Shown here in pieces: positions 36,042 to 48,085 of a stretch of 64,000 nt of DNA. Position 1 is the stretch's first letter. Every line of letters starts with the position of its first letter. The DNA is from Phoronis australis. Taxonomy: Eukaryota > Phoronida > Phoronidae. The notes beneath the pieces were generated by a model, which saw nothing but the letters and a program-made list of their open reading frames with translations, was not told the DNA's origin and did no database searches. The stretch is from positions 215,833 to 279,832 of the forward strand of contig NMRA01000093.1 of assembly GCA_002633005.1 (NCBI GenBank). The letters run 5' to 3'. The translations under genes and the position numbers were made by a program.

Positions 36042-36878
36042 AATAATAATGTTGACAATAATGATAACGGTAATGAGTAATAGTAGTGGTAGCAGTAATA
36101 GTAGTAATAGTAATGTAATACTTAAAAAATGGTAATGGTTAGGCAAATTCATGCCGTGTCAGCCCGGAAGGCATTCCTATAGAAGAGGTATACGAAAAGT
36201 TTCATCCAAAAGGGTGCTTTTTCACACAAAAAAAATACTCTGCAAAATTGTGAAATTTTCGACAAAATATTATCTAAGAAGGTGCCTTATCTAAATTTCT
36301 GGAATAGAACTGTGCAAAAATGTGAATTTTTACACAAAACATGCGCGCACCAAGCCTAAAATATAGGGGGGGGGGCTCAAATTTCTGACAATGTGGACCT
36401 TTTACTAACAAAAAACGGGGGATTAAAAGAACGAAGTACCACGTTCAGAGCTGTGAATTGTGCATACGTGCCCTTTTAGTGGACTTTTGTCGCGTTTTCT
36501 CGGACTGTTTGTGTCTCTGAGGAGGACCCCTTTGCCCACTTCGCCAAATGGGAGGGCTCGTTTGAGCCCCCTCTGGTGCGCGCATGCAAAACTAGTATTT
36601 AAATGGGTCACTTTTTTGTCCGATCCCACTCTCTAAATGGGTAGATATCCAAATTTTTCGGGCGGCACCCCTTGTCCAAAAATGCTCCAGTACCACCGGC
36701 CGTGTCAGATACCACTTGATCATGGTTTTGGTCATTTTCTTCGTAACATGACAGTGGTTTCGTAAAATGTAACAATGGTACATGTCTCGCATGTACATTA
36801 GACTTTAAATGTAACAACTTGTTACAATTTAGGAGAGGCTTAGCAACGTAAAATGTAACGAAATTGTTATATTCTACG
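33457..36878. mobile_element. Foldback element 2, ~3.4 kb, same family as element 1
   Basis: The termini again consist of CGTAAAATGTAACA-type repeats (33457-33640 and 36755-36878, inverted). The interior aligns with element 1 in the opposite orientation, and the right arm 36361-36570 also matches 20522-20680 in the same orientation, so the arms are themselves inverted relatives. It contains a (GAT)n microsatellite at 35990-36041 and, at 34030-34260, degenerate TACCCATTTGGTA-type repeats absent from element 1. No transposase was recognised. Confidence 0.7.
35990..36041. repeat. (GAT)n microsatellite inside foldback element 2
   Basis: About 17 GAT/ATG units are flanked by AAT and GTA triplets. 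Read on the minus strand it lies at the same place as the (ATT)n tract of element 1, next to a GGACACAGTGCA-type word, but with a different unit. Confidence 0.9.
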
Positions 36879-38349
36879 GCTACACTGATGCAAAAGTAAT
36901 TTCGTTGACGCACTGTCATTGCTTACGCCAGGCCAACGGACTCACTAAAACTGGAAGAGGAGACGGACAAAAACTATCATGGACCATAGATCTTCCAAGT
37001 TGTCTCAAAGATCTGAGGTCGTATGGGTCATTTCACCAATGCCCACGTTTTCTAAAACGATCCTTGTGAATGATTCCATATCCCAGTGGTTTCGTGTCTA
37101 AAAGAAATAGCTCTAATTCGATGTTCAGTGCTCATGATTCAAAAATGCAATCAAATTAATTCGTTTGATTAGTTAAGTTATGATAAAGCCTTAATCAGAG
37201 ATCATAAACAGAACTCCATAGAGGCAGATTTCTTTTGATGGCTTTAAAATAATATAGGGCAAATGAAACAAAAATAATCAGCTAGCAATGACTAAACAAA
37301 TTGTTTATATAAAGGTACGCATTCCTCTCTCCAGAGGCCTATACTAAGTAATGGGTTAGAATTATCGATACTTTTGTCAGTGCTTAACTAAGCCTTGGGC
37401 ATCTTCCGGAATATAGATAGTTCCCCAGTGTTTATATTAGCTGAAAATATCACTGTTGAAAAGTTAAAGAATAAAAATACATTGGATACCGACCTGTCTT
37501 CTGTCAACGTTGACGCAGAATGCTGATAATTATGTATCTGATTCACTTTGAAGAAATTATGATCTTTATAGTAGCTTGATTGGTTGGCAGCTTGGGCATG
37601 TTCACTACGTAGTCGAGACGTCGAGTTCTTCTGACGTCAAACCATATAGGTTCATGATGCATTGTATAAGACCTACTCTACATCATTAATTTCTTTGCTA
37701 GACTTCACAGGAAACGGCAGGGATTACAATTGTGATGTGCACGCTTACATGCTTTCTGGTGGCAACATCCCACGGCGGGTTAATCCCACGAAAGAGGCAT
37801 ATATTGCGTGCCGTTCGAAGGGTGACTTTTTCAAGACCATTTTCCATACGAACGGCTGATTTTTCAAAAGGATTACTTTGGGAAGTTTGAAACCACAAAG
37901 GTACCTTTTCCAACCACACAGGTCTACAGACGGACTTCCAATCATCTCTATTAAGTTTTGGATGAAAAAATTCTATTTATTTTTGATAACATGGCATATC
38001 TTCTTATATTGTTTCATGTCTAATGATTTAAAAATTCAGCTCTCCAAGAACCCCAGCTTTAGGGAATTAACTTTTACCAGAAGGTGAATATTTTGGAGCT
38101 CAACCTTACGAAATGATGACCTCGTGTAAGCGCCTTTCAAACGGATCCCTTTTTCTAAAGATCACTCTCAAAATGGGTGTGTGTCTTAATTTTCCAGCTG
38201 CATACCCGTCAAAATAAGTGAAAGCTCCCAACCATGGACATTCCACGCACAAAACTCCTCACCCATGCCTCACACGTTTCAAATCAAGTGACACTTAAAT
38301 GAGACCCGAGTTGTATCAATTATATAACGGATATCTGAGCCAGTAACTA
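36879..38349. other. Intergenic stretch, nothing recognised
   Basis: No splice-supported exon or repeat with a second copy was found. Overlapping open frames on both strands at 37662-37945 are short and unrecognised. Confidence 0.4.
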
Positions 38350-38414
38350 AAACTGATCGTAAACTGGTCGTAAACTGATCGTAAACTGGTCGTAAACTGA
38401 TCGTAAACTGGTCG
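38350..38414. repeat. 11-bp tandem repeat
   Basis: About six copies of AAACTG(A/G)TCGT alternate A and G at the seventh base, so the effective higher-order unit is 22 bp. Confidence 0.9.
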
Positions 38415-38954
38415 ATCCTCCTGAGTGTTGTGGCAGAGTTTCTCTTTACAAAATATTTTATAATTAGTTTTTGTTTTTTAAAGTTATGTGGAACTATATT
38501 GATATTTAAGCTAATACATAAAAATATTAATTTTAACTCAGTAAAAGTATTCATTTCTCAACGTAGAAAGTGTATAAAATTTGATTTTTAATGTTTTACT
38601 AATCCGTCAAACTTAACAAAGAGAAAGCTACAGTGATAGTGAAACAATAGCATCAATGAAATGATCAAATTCTAGTTGACATACATGTTTAATACGTCAT
38701 ATCTCAAAACCGCTGTTGCAGGTTTTTTGAAACCCCCTGAGCACGATGGAATATTCTAGAAACAATTGCTAAAAGTGTTTTGGAGAACGCTACACAAAGC
38801 ACAGCATGTGAAAGCTTCATATAAATATTATCAGCCATACCTGAGATAACATATTCCGAAGTTAACCAAAGTTCTCTAAGGATTTAGGTCTTACTTAACT
38901 TTAAACCGTTTGAAGGTGGTTCTGTAGTAACATCAATTCAAAAATTAGTTGGTC

Positions 38955-39341
38955 TAGTTACAACATAGATTATAGAGTCTATGGTTACAACATAGATTAC
39001 ATAGTCTATGGTTACAACATAGATTACATAGTCTATGGTTACAACATAGATTACATAGTCTATGGTTACAACATAGATTACATAGTCTATGGTTACAGCA
39101 TAGATTATATAGTCTATGGTTACAGCATAGATTATATAGTCTATGGTTACAACATAGATTATATAGTCTATGGTTACAACATAGATTATATAGTCTATGG
39201 TTACAACATAGATTGTATAGTCTATGGTTACAACATAGATTATATAGTCTATGGTTACAACATAGATTATATAGTCTATGGTTACAACATACATTATATA
39301 GTCTATGGTTACAACATAGATTATATAGTCTATGGTTACAA
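38955..39341. repeat. 27-bp minisatellite, ~14 copies
   Basis: The unit is GGTTACAACATAGATTATATAGTCTAT with few variants. Each unit holds a near-palindrome ATAGATTATATAGTCTAT. Because 27 is divisible by three, one minus-strand frame stays open through the array (repeating VVTIDYIIY); this is not evidence of a protein. Confidence 0.95.
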
Positions 39342-39407
39342 CAACCCTGTCTGGCCTATTTACATTGACACCACTTTTCGGTCGGTCATTTTTCCGGCTA
39401 TCTTCAG

Positions 39408-39664
39408 GTGTTACAGCGTTCTAAGAGGGCTTCCATCACAGCTGCGAAGCTGAACCCATCGAAATCTGAACCAACTGGTTCGAGAAAAGCCCTGGCTTCT
39501 ACTTTGTCTCAGGACACCCGGCAGCACATGAATTTCTCAAGAACGCCAAGAAGTTTTGCCTTGGCATGCCTAAAATTGTACAAACAATGCGAATCTGGCA
39601 TTTTCTTCCCCAAATCACGGTCTGGCCAGAGCGGAGACAATATTACAGGCGGTCTTGACCTCTA
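39408..39664 (+). CDS. Possible last exon, 85 codons, unrecognised
   Basis: The acceptor-like CGGCTATCTTCAG is followed by a basic, serine-rich frame (LQRSKRASITAAKLNPSKS ... SGDNITGGLDL) ending in TAG. Codon choice looks protein-like. No upstream exon was found, and both sides carry sequence like retroelement 3' ends (39363-39410 on the minus strand, 40199-40240 on the plus strand), so it may belong to a repeat. No family recognised. Confidence 0.25.
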
Positions 39665-40054
39665 GATTCCAAAACTTTATGCTAACATATGTCATTACCA
39701 ACCAGACATTCTTCCAATTTAAATTTGTTTTTAATTGTATTTGCAACAAAATTTCGGCCTGATCAAGGACGTATTTTCAAAATGACGAAACTGTCAGATC
39801 CGGGTAGAACAGAACAGAAGCCATAATGGGTGAACATTTTTTACTTACAACATCTTCAAACAACTACAGAATACCACTCGTGCCAATGAATCCCAATTGA
39901 TCCCACATAATTTCTGTCAAACTTAACCAAACCACTTTTTCTTTCTAGAGGGCCTGCCTGAAATGTTCAAAACGTGGTTTTACCTTGAGCAACGCGCACT
40001 ATGAAGTAACACAATCATGCTGATATTTTAAGAACACGTTTTTGAAACTGTTGA

Positions 40055-40130
40055 CGCACATGGGGTTTGAACCGTAGACCTTCCGGTTGCCAGCACTTTT
40101 ACATTAAATCACCGAGTCACTCATTGTTTA
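40055..40130 (-). mobile_element. tRNA-derived SINE-like fragment
   Basis: On the minus strand an A-box-like TGACTCGGTGATTTAA is followed, about 40 bases later, by a B box GGTTCAAACCC (40073-40063) after GCTGGCAACCGGAAGGTCTAC-type sequence. The acceptor stem does not pair, so it is not a functional tRNA gene. Confidence 0.5.
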
Positions 40131-40240
40131 TGGGTTCATCTGATGATACACTGTGAGTGTATCACATATGAGTGCTCGTTCTTCTGAGGACGCTATGATA
40201 CCTGAAGATGACCGGAGAAAAGCTCGATTGAAATGTTGTG

Positions 40241-43200
40241 CCAATTCTAATGGGATAGAGCTGGTTGTAAAGAGACCAATAGTTATTAGAAATGTCTCAA
40301 CCTCTTGCTGAAAACGGGAACATGGGATTTATTAAAGTGTTAAACCCCAAAGAGTAAATCGGTATTGAGAAGCAACAATTTCATTACCATGGAGTCAAAA
40401 TATAGATTGACGTCCTGTTTCCTATAGCGTAGATTATGACCTATCGACAAATTTTGAGCTCCAGCTTAAGTGACCAATCACAACGCAGCATTCTTGATAC
40501 ACTTTCGTTTGCAAGCCGCCATTTTACCCGTCAAACAACACGTTGTCGGGTAAAGCTTATTGCTTTTGTCGGGTGTCACACGACTATTTGCAAAGGGGCG
40601 GAGCTAGAGGTAGGTTAATTTTGTCGTATGTTTACACTTGAGGCAGACAGTGAGCTCAGTACACAGCCATCGGGCCGGAACCCAGAGCCTGCAGGTCGCC
40701 ACTAGATATCATGACACTCTTGTGTAACTGTACTCGCGTAATGTGAAAAGATTCCACTATTACTGTTTTGATCGTGTACATATCAAAGAGAAAGTCATTA
40801 TGACAAACGGTTTGGTATTTGCTCGTCTGTTTATTTTTAACAGCCCACGACAAGGGTTTTAGTTTTAGTCAAATGACTGAGACTTTCTCATTGTGGAAAT
40901 ACAGTATATTAAACAGCAAAAATGAGACGCTGTGTATTACGCAATATCGCTCTGCTGACTGACTGGTCATGAAATACAGGTGTGAATTAAAATCCTTGAC
41001 CAGGATAATGAGGTCTGTAAACAGGAGCATTGGGGGATACCAACTAGAGCTTTGATACAGGTTGGACTTTCCGTAGTGTAGTATACAACGTGATGTTAAA
41101 TAAATGACTTTCTTGTCTTTTTACATATTTATCGCATCTGTGTACTGACTATAATCCCGCTGATGACATTGAGTAATATTGTAATGTTGATATGAAGCAC
41201 AGCGTCTCGTTTTTACTAACTGTTTACTGACCATCTGGCCAAAAACTGACAATGGAAATAAATTAAAGGGGGCCATGTCCTTAAATAAATTCTCAATGAT
41301 CGCCTTTGGCCATGGTCACGCTGCACGTTTTTTCACTGTATGACGTCATCATAGTAGGGTTGTTTAGAAATTGTTTTTATTTTCATGTGTTAATTGCACA
41401 TGTATGTTAATTTTCTGACGACAGCAACAAGCAGCCCGGATTTAACATCGGAGACAGGTTTACATTTCAAAGTTCTGACACAACAGTAGCTGCCAGTAAA
41501 GGTGACGTTTGGAAAACGGAACAAAATATCATTCGAATCACGTTTTTGGCCAAAACGCTCCTGTTTCAGCCTTCCACAGTTCCAAGCTCAGATGTTCTGA
41601 GATATAACTTGCCGTGTCAGAGCTCTCCGAGCAATTGGGATTTTAGAAAACAGTGTTCTCTTTTGTTTATCTTTCAAGCAATCGTAAATGAAATAAAAAA
41701 CAATTTGTGGCTTACCTGCTGGTTTCCGACACCTGTAAAGTGAGCAACTGGACAACTTAACAGAACTATATAAATAACTGGATTTACAATATTTCAGATT
41801 GCACAATACACTGTATTTGCTAATACTTCACCTGGTTGTCACGTAATATGCAATGAAAGGTAAATACTACAATTGAACATCCGTGCGTACAGTTTGCTAG
41901 TTTGCTATACAATTTAAACTATACTTAATTCAAGGCTATTGAAGTCATTTATAACAATCATTGTTTTAATTTCGTAAAGCAATCACAGGATATTAGCGAT
42001 AGAGTTTCCCAAAATATTTCATTGTCTTTATTTCGTGATTGCAGAATACAGGTGAATCAGTCAATTTCCTGATTAAACAGCTAGGAATAACAAAGGGGAC
42101 AATTGTTTTCTAAAAGACATTATCTTTACATTACAACGTTGTTTTGATTGAATGAATAACGAAACTTTAAACATCGACACATATTTTAGCCTCGAAGTAG
42201 TTTGATGTATTAATTGTATTGCAATTTCCTTAAAACTATTCAGTCACTTTATATACATTGATTGTGTTTTTGGATTGAATTTCATAGCGCTCTTCTCTGA
42301 AAATGGGCTGGTTTTGCGAAAACTCGTTTACAGGGAGCGCCTGAAAATGAGCCGTTTTAGTGCAGGCTAATTTAATTTCAGAACTAAGTCTTTATACTTC
42401 AAACGAGCCTCAAGAGGCGCGTCGGAGTAATTGCGAAGTAGGTGGATTGGCTTGAAACTTCTGCCACGTGACGTGTGTAAACTCGCCTGAACAGACCCGG
42501 ATGCAAAATCAAGACCAGAGGGGTGGGTGGGTGTGACAATGAACAGACGTGGGTTGCACTTCATAATGTTTTGTATTACAGCAATAAAGAAGAGGCCCAT
42601 CAGGGTTCCAGATCCCATGGACCTTCGTGTAGCAAAATTTCTCCTAAACGACTCCTGTTGTTCAACAAAGTAGTCCAGGATTTTTGATCGGCGTACCATT
42701 TGCTATCGCAATGTATTTAATTTCCATACTTTCATTACAGTTTGGGTCGGTTACAGGTTTTGAAACATTGGTACAAAACATGGAATTTTATTAGACTTTA
42801 TTTTCTCCAAGTTCACGTCACAGATTTTGTCATCCGGACACGTGTATACGATTATCTTCCTGATGAAAGCAGGTTGTGTCGGTCGTTGATGGAAATAGTG
42901 AGTTTACCTTCGGATAAACTTCAACATTCCAACCACGTGGTGGCCATTTTGCCGTTATACGCAAGTAACGTTTCGACCTTACTCGCGATACACTTATCTA
43001 ACACTCTCGTTACTTTTCGTGATATTGGTTGATATCGTCGAAGACGGAAAAAACTCGCACTACAGTTAAAAACACAGCTCAAGTGTTATGTTTTTATGAT
43101 ACCTCGGATGTTGAACTCGTTTCGATACTGCGACGAGACAAAAAACACCAACACGCATACAATTGTTGAGACAAGTCTTTTTTGGCTCCCGTCAAAACTT

Positions 43201-45889
43201 TCAGAAATCCTCATTTACGGTTTTATATCTTGGCCGTGACGTTTTGATACCAAAGCTTGAAGAAATACCTGAATGCAGTAGTGAAAGCGCCGCTTTGGTT
43301 GCCTGGTCACTCTCGTTGTCTGGAGATAAACAGATTGGCCATAGATTTGACTGTATGATTTTTTGTCAAGTTAACGGAAAGTAATGACCAACCGTGGATT
43401 GCTTAATTATAAAGAAGCGTCCATTGACATATGCCAAAATAACCGGTACTGCTTGTACTTGAAGATCAATTTCAAAACCAGAGAGTGCACATTTTCCCTT
43501 AATATTCTTCTTCAAATATCGATGATTTTCACAATCGAATGAACGTGCATTGGAATAAACTCGCGCGTGTTTTATTTCAAACAAAAACTCTAATTACATT
43601 TTTGTCCAACGCAGCCACTAATTAATTGAGAGTAGCAGTGTTAACTCTTCAATCCGGCGTTGACTTGTGCCAGCTTTGCATTCTAATTCGCGCATCAAGT
43701 AACTGTGGCCGACTTGCCTACTTGTCAAGCGACGTCTTTACACGCCGAAGGTTAACTCAATCAATACTGTATCTTCAAGCAAGTATGTTGACGGATTGAT
43801 CAAGTTTGAAAGCTATGGATAGCCAAAATGGATACAAAATCCAAACCACTTTACTTCCAAGCTAGAGTTGGAATAAAATCCAATACTTTATTTCGAGTGT
43901 GCAGGACCAAAACATATAATAAACATACCATAACGTAAAACTTTGTGTCAGACTGAAAAGTTCATCAGGACTTTTTATACTCATACATACATAAATAACT
44001 GCGACAGGACCGAATCATGTGCCAGCCAAAGTTCAATGGTGTTAGGTGCTCGTGCTCCTGAGTGGTCAAGTTTTCTTTTTTTTCAAGTTTTGTTTTTTCA
44101 ATGTAGTCTTTTGTTCTGCGGTGGTCACATTTTCGCTTACGTGTTATTGTTTTAGGTATGCTACGTTTTCTTCTGCGCCACTTCGAACACTTTTGATGTA
44201 AGTGGTATTATTTTTTATTTTTATATACAAAGTAATTTCTGGATTGAAAAAGGAAAATCATTTTGTGGACTGGACTGGAATTGAAAATTATTGTTTTAAC
44301 ATTTGAAGTGAAAAAATAATGTGGATTTTTCTGGTTGAACTTTCCACAGAAAACGTTTGCCTAACAGGCAAGTGCCAGGATGAAGTTTTATAATGCACAC
44401 TGCCTGCAGAGCGAAGATGCCAAAGTGTTGCAGCCCCGGAGTCGTGATGATTTATTCAAGTGGCGTGCAAATATCCATCAAGATGGCCAAAGACCTGTTT
44501 TACCAGAGGTCGTAAGCCCGCTCGCAGCACAGGCGGCCGTGGGCACGTTATTGGGAACGCGGCGTTTAGTTCTGTTAAAAGAGCGCTCCAGAGATAGTTC
44601 CCACGGTCGGTAAAGATAGAGGTCACATCAGTAAGTTACGGGATCACGCAAGTTTCACTCAGTGTCGTGAAAAAGGGTTTGTGTCAAATTATAAAAAGGT
44701 ATGCTACATGTAGCACAACGTGTGTAGTCCCGACCCATTGTCAGGCGACATGTAGGGCTTTATCAACAAATCTGTGGATTTCGACAAAAGTAACTCCAAA
44801 TATTAACTCTTTAAACTCGTGAAATGGATCACGTGACCATATCTTTTTCGTAAAATTAGGCAATAACCTTCATTCATAGCAAGACAACGGTATCATTCTC
44901 ATGACTAAATTTCATTCGATATTTTAATCGTGATCTCGTACAAAACGGTCTGAATTACAAGTTTCTGAAATATCATTTCGTGAGCTTCAACGGACTTCTA
45001 CAATAGATTGCGTGGAGCATTACGCAATGGAGGAAAGGGACTTTAAAGCGCTGCTTGAAAACTGTTACCGTTTTAAGTCTGGTGCCTGGTATTTATTCAA
45101 ATGATACTAGCAAGTGACACTATAGAATAAAAAAACTCATAGATTAATCGATCAGCCTTTTAAACTGATTTATTTACGCGGTGTTGTTACCATGCCGAGG
45201 CGCTAAAAATGAAACAAAATTGAATTTCGGCATATACTGGCACATATGGGATTTTATGTGAGAATCTTTTGGGTGGTTATGTGCGAAGTGTGGATGAAAC
45301 AACTACGTCATTGGAAAATTCCAACAACGAGTGTGAAGGCAAATAATCAGACCCCAGCTTTGACAACGAGACTCAGTTATGAAAATAAAAGGCATACTTC
45401 GATTTTCATTTATAAGCCAGCTGCGAGGAGCGAAATGCAGATTTAAATAAGTGAAATGTGGCTTTTATTCCGAGGGCCTTTCCATGCTGCTGATTTTGCC
45501 GAAGCAGACAATACTGTTGGTTGAGCTTAAAAATTAAAGCAGTTCAGAGGAATGCTTTGTGAACAAAGAAGGACAAGAAGAATAATTCCCAAACAAGTAA
45601 AGATCTTTTTTTTACATTCCTGAAAAAGTTCACTTTTCGTATAAAAAGTGACAATTTGGGAATCGATGCTTAGGAGTTACCAAGAAAACGATATCATGAT
45701 CCCGGTCCTCTACAGCTGTACTTCTACTCTGGTGCGTCGTTGTCACCACAGAACCACCACGGAGACACTGACACTACTACCAGCAATTTGTAAACATATG
45801 TAAATCTTGAAATGGCCCGGAAACATGGATCACAAACATTTTCAAGTTTGGTCTGCACGCCACATGTTGGCCACATCACGTGGACAGGC
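40241..45889. other. Intergenic stretch with unrecognised open frames
   Basis: No confident gene. The best frames are 42367-42699 (minus, ATG start, 110 codons, with a hydrophobic GTLMGLFFIAVIQN stretch), 43163-43384 (plus) and 44380-44613 (plus). None resembles a family I know. The first and last start with ATG and are the only ones worth testing against transcripts. Confidence 0.3.
44380..44613 (+). CDS. Possible first exon or small ORF, 77 codons, unrecognised
   Basis: ATG follows GCCAGG, and the frame is more GC-rich than its surroundings. The translation begins MKFYNAHCLQSEDAKVLQPR and includes LAAQAAVGTLLGTRR. The frame ends GGT CGG TAA, but CG|GTAAAG just before the stop is a plausible splice donor, so it could be a first coding exon. 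No downstream exon was identified. Confidence 0.25.
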   Translation: MKFYNAHCLQSEDAKVLQPRSRDDLFKWRANIHQDGQRPVLPEVVSPLAAQAAVGTLLGTRRLVLLKERSRDSSHGR

Positions 45890-46066
45890 CTAATGAACAT
45901 AAATCTGGTAAGAACTGGCCCTACCGGGTCTCGAACCCTGGACATTCTGCTAACTGTGCCCACTGTAAAGTCTGATTGGGTGTCTGTGTTCGACCACTGG
46001 TCCCGGTGGCTCAGTGGACTAGAGTCACCGTCTTCCAGAAATCCTTTCAGACTTATGTTCATTAGG
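45890..46066. mobile_element. Short foldback with tRNA-like boxes
   Basis: CCTAATGAACATAAATCTG at the left end is matched in inverted form by CAGACTTATGTTCATTAGG at the right end. A minus-strand B box GGTTCGAGACC (45937-45927) and a plus-strand A-box-like GTGGCTCAGTGG (46005-46018) lie inside, facing opposite ways. This suggests two SINE pieces head to head. Confidence 0.45.
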
Positions 46067-46532
46067 TTATGTGATTTTGCCAAGTGACATGCAGACCAGA
46101 CTTAAGGATGTTTCTGAACAGTTGTTTACGTCCAAAACATGCGTAAAAATTGAAAACTTGTCATTGCTGTTTTCATCTGCGGATATTAGGTCTATTAAAC
46201 TCGCCAGACGGTCCAAAGCGACACCTGGAGCGGTCCATCCCCAGCCGCCCTTAACTGGGGCACGTCGCCTCAACGCATGTCACTGTTGTGACCGTTACTA
46301 GAAAACGTTTTCGATCTTTGTTAATGACGCAATAAGAAACACAAGTCAATCGAACATAAGATTTTGTCTAGACAGTGAACTGCCAATACAATAGACAGAC
46401 GTATAAGTAGGGTTTTTTGAGAATTCATTCAATGCTCATACTGCCTGACCACTGTCCTGGTTCTGTGCCTTTTAGGGGGTGAAGGCAGGGCTGGAGGTTT
46501 ATTCCTCGTAAATTTAGAACTGACTGGATGGA

Positions 46533-46790
46533 GTCTTCCAGACAGCTCACGTAAAGAATTGCTGCTTGTTCCACTTATTCTAGAGTATAAAGTAATTACC
46601 TTAACAGTCCCTTACGCAATGTTCCAGATGCCTCACCTAAAGAATTGCACCATGTTCCACTTATTTTAGAGTATAAATTGATTACCTAGGCAGTCCTTTG
46701 CAAGTTTCGCTTGATTAAGCATCTGTTCCTGAACAGTCTCTTGCAAGTCTCACAAAGCTTGATGAACTATCTGTTCCTGCAGCGCTAGTT
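46533..46790. repeat. Diverged tandem duplication (~90 bp units)
   Basis: The ordered words CTCAC-TAAAGAATTGC, TGTTCCACTTATT-TAGAGTATAAA and ATTACCT-AGTCC-TT occur twice in a row. Two shorter diverged pieces with CATCTGTTCCTG and CTATCTGTTCCTG follow. Confidence 0.6.
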
Positions 46791-46895
46791 TTTAACAAGA
46801 GAACTTATACGGAAGCCTAACCCCTGACCTATGGCGAGTACCAACGTGTCGCCGAAACTCATTGCAATGAAACGTTTCGACTTAGAAAAATCTCG

Positions 46896-46975
46896 AGCTC
46901 ACCAGAACTCGAACCTGGAATCTTGAATCTGCTGATCTGTAGTCATGCGCCAAGTCCACTGAGCAACGATCCCTA
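46896..46975 (-). mobile_element. tRNA-derived SINE-like fragment
   Basis: The minus strand reads TTGCTCAGTGGACTTGG (A box, 46966-46950) and then GGTTCGAGTTC (B box, 46915-46905) at tRNA-like spacing. The 5' GGGATCG does not pair with the 3' side, so this is a tRNA relic or SINE head rather than a tRNA gene. Confidence 0.55.
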
Positions 46976-47451
46976 CTTATGAAAGTGTGAAATTCAAACG
47001 AGAAATCTTAAATGACATAACTTTTGGACAATGGAAACAATCGACTTCGCAGGGAGGCGAGTTTGTCGTAATCGTGTGACCCGCGAAGATCAATTCCATA
47101 CAACGAGGGAAACTTTTAATAACATTTTAGATTTGTTGAACATTTTGTTGTTACACGGAACAGTACTCTCCTGACTTGGTCCGTTGACCAGTTCTGTAGT
47201 GTGACACAATTTGATGTACACTGTAAGGGACATTTGTTAACGTGCCTGGTTTCAAGAGAGAAAAAACTGCTAAACAACATGTTGCGGAAATCGACGACAT
47301 TTCGCGAATCCGCTCAAAATAGTTTGACAAAGGGAACATTTGAGCAGAAGTTATCAAAAGTAGAAATAGTCGCACAGCATTGCTTTTGATGCCCGATACT
47401 ACAATTTAATGCCAAGTTTGCCTTATTTTACTATTATTTATTTTTTAACGT

Positions 47452-47700
47452 GGGCGGGGCTTCAGAGAAAAGCTCAATATATCAACAGTGAGTACCCATA
47501 ATGCATCAATCATCTGACAGTCACTACGGTGGCCATTTTAACTGGTGGCGCACCAGCAAAAATAACAATTATAAACTAAAAAATATTAAATTCAGTTAAG
47601 TTTAAAAAAATTTGGAGTTGTGTTGAATGAGTTACTTGGGCTAACATCCGTTCTATGAATTTTTTTACTAAAATGAAGCAAAACAGTATCTTTATAACAC
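47452..47700. repeat. Dispersed repeat family A, copy 2
   Basis: It aligns in order with 16300-16610 (GTGGCCATTTTAA, TGGTGGCGCACCA, AACTAAAAAATA, AAATTCAGTT, TTGAATGAG, GGGCTAA, AGTATCTTTA). Confidence 0.65.
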
Positions 47701-47713
47701 TGAGCTATAGTTC

Positions 47714-48014
47714 CAGTGGCGGATTTAGGGGGGCCAAGGGCCCATGGCCCCCTCCTAAAATTCTCCCAAATAGCATTTGGCAGTTTGGGGTGCGAATGTC
47801 TGACTTATGCGCGCACCCAAGGGCCTCGGGGGGCGAATGCACAATATATAGGTCTTGAACAAACCCCGTTTACCGTTTTTTTAGTAATAAGGTCCACGAA
47901 CCAAAAATTCCAGATCCCCGCATCCCTACAACTTAGGCTGGGTGCGCGCAAATGGTGAAATTCTGGTTATTCCTGTGTCCTGCCCCCCAACTCAAAATCC
48001 TGGATGCGCCCCTG
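47714..48014. mobile_element. hAT-like MITE, ~300 bp
   Basis: The left end CAGTGGCGGATTTAGGGGGG and the right end CCCCCCAACTC...CTGGATGCGCCCCTG are imperfect inverted repeats of the CAGNGGCGGATCCAG kind typical of hAT elements. AGTTC directly flanks both ends (47709-47713 and 48015-48019), which is shorter than the 8-bp duplication expected of hAT. The interior is C/G-rich and has no transposase. Confidence 0.65.
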
Positions 48015-48085
48015 AGTTCAGTTAGTAGAGCGTTTCGGCTAAGACACGACACTTTCACGTTCGAGGCTTATCGCAGAAAATCAAA
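48015..48085 (+). mobile_element. tRNA-derived SINE-like fragment
   Basis: TTCAGTTAGTAGAGCG (A box) is followed by GTTCGAGGCTT (B box) at tRNA-like spacing, and directly abuts the hAT-like MITE. The stems are degraded. Confidence 0.5.

Larger units (their letters stand above)
39363..40240. mobile_element. Interval bounded by inverted CCTGAAGATrrCCGGA motifs
   Basis: At 39363-39410 (minus) and 40199-40240 (plus) the motif CCTGAAGAT-(A/G)CCGGA-AAA is followed by a GA-TGAAA-GT-GTG-type word. Such sequences are common near the 3' ends of invertebrate retroelements. Two of them facing outward, about 0.8 kb apart, suggest nested or inverted insertions. The assignment is inference. Confidence 0.3.

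Noticed and set aside
46896-46975. Functional tRNA gene on the minus strand
   Set aside because: A and B boxes are good, but the acceptor stem and anticodon arm do not pair.
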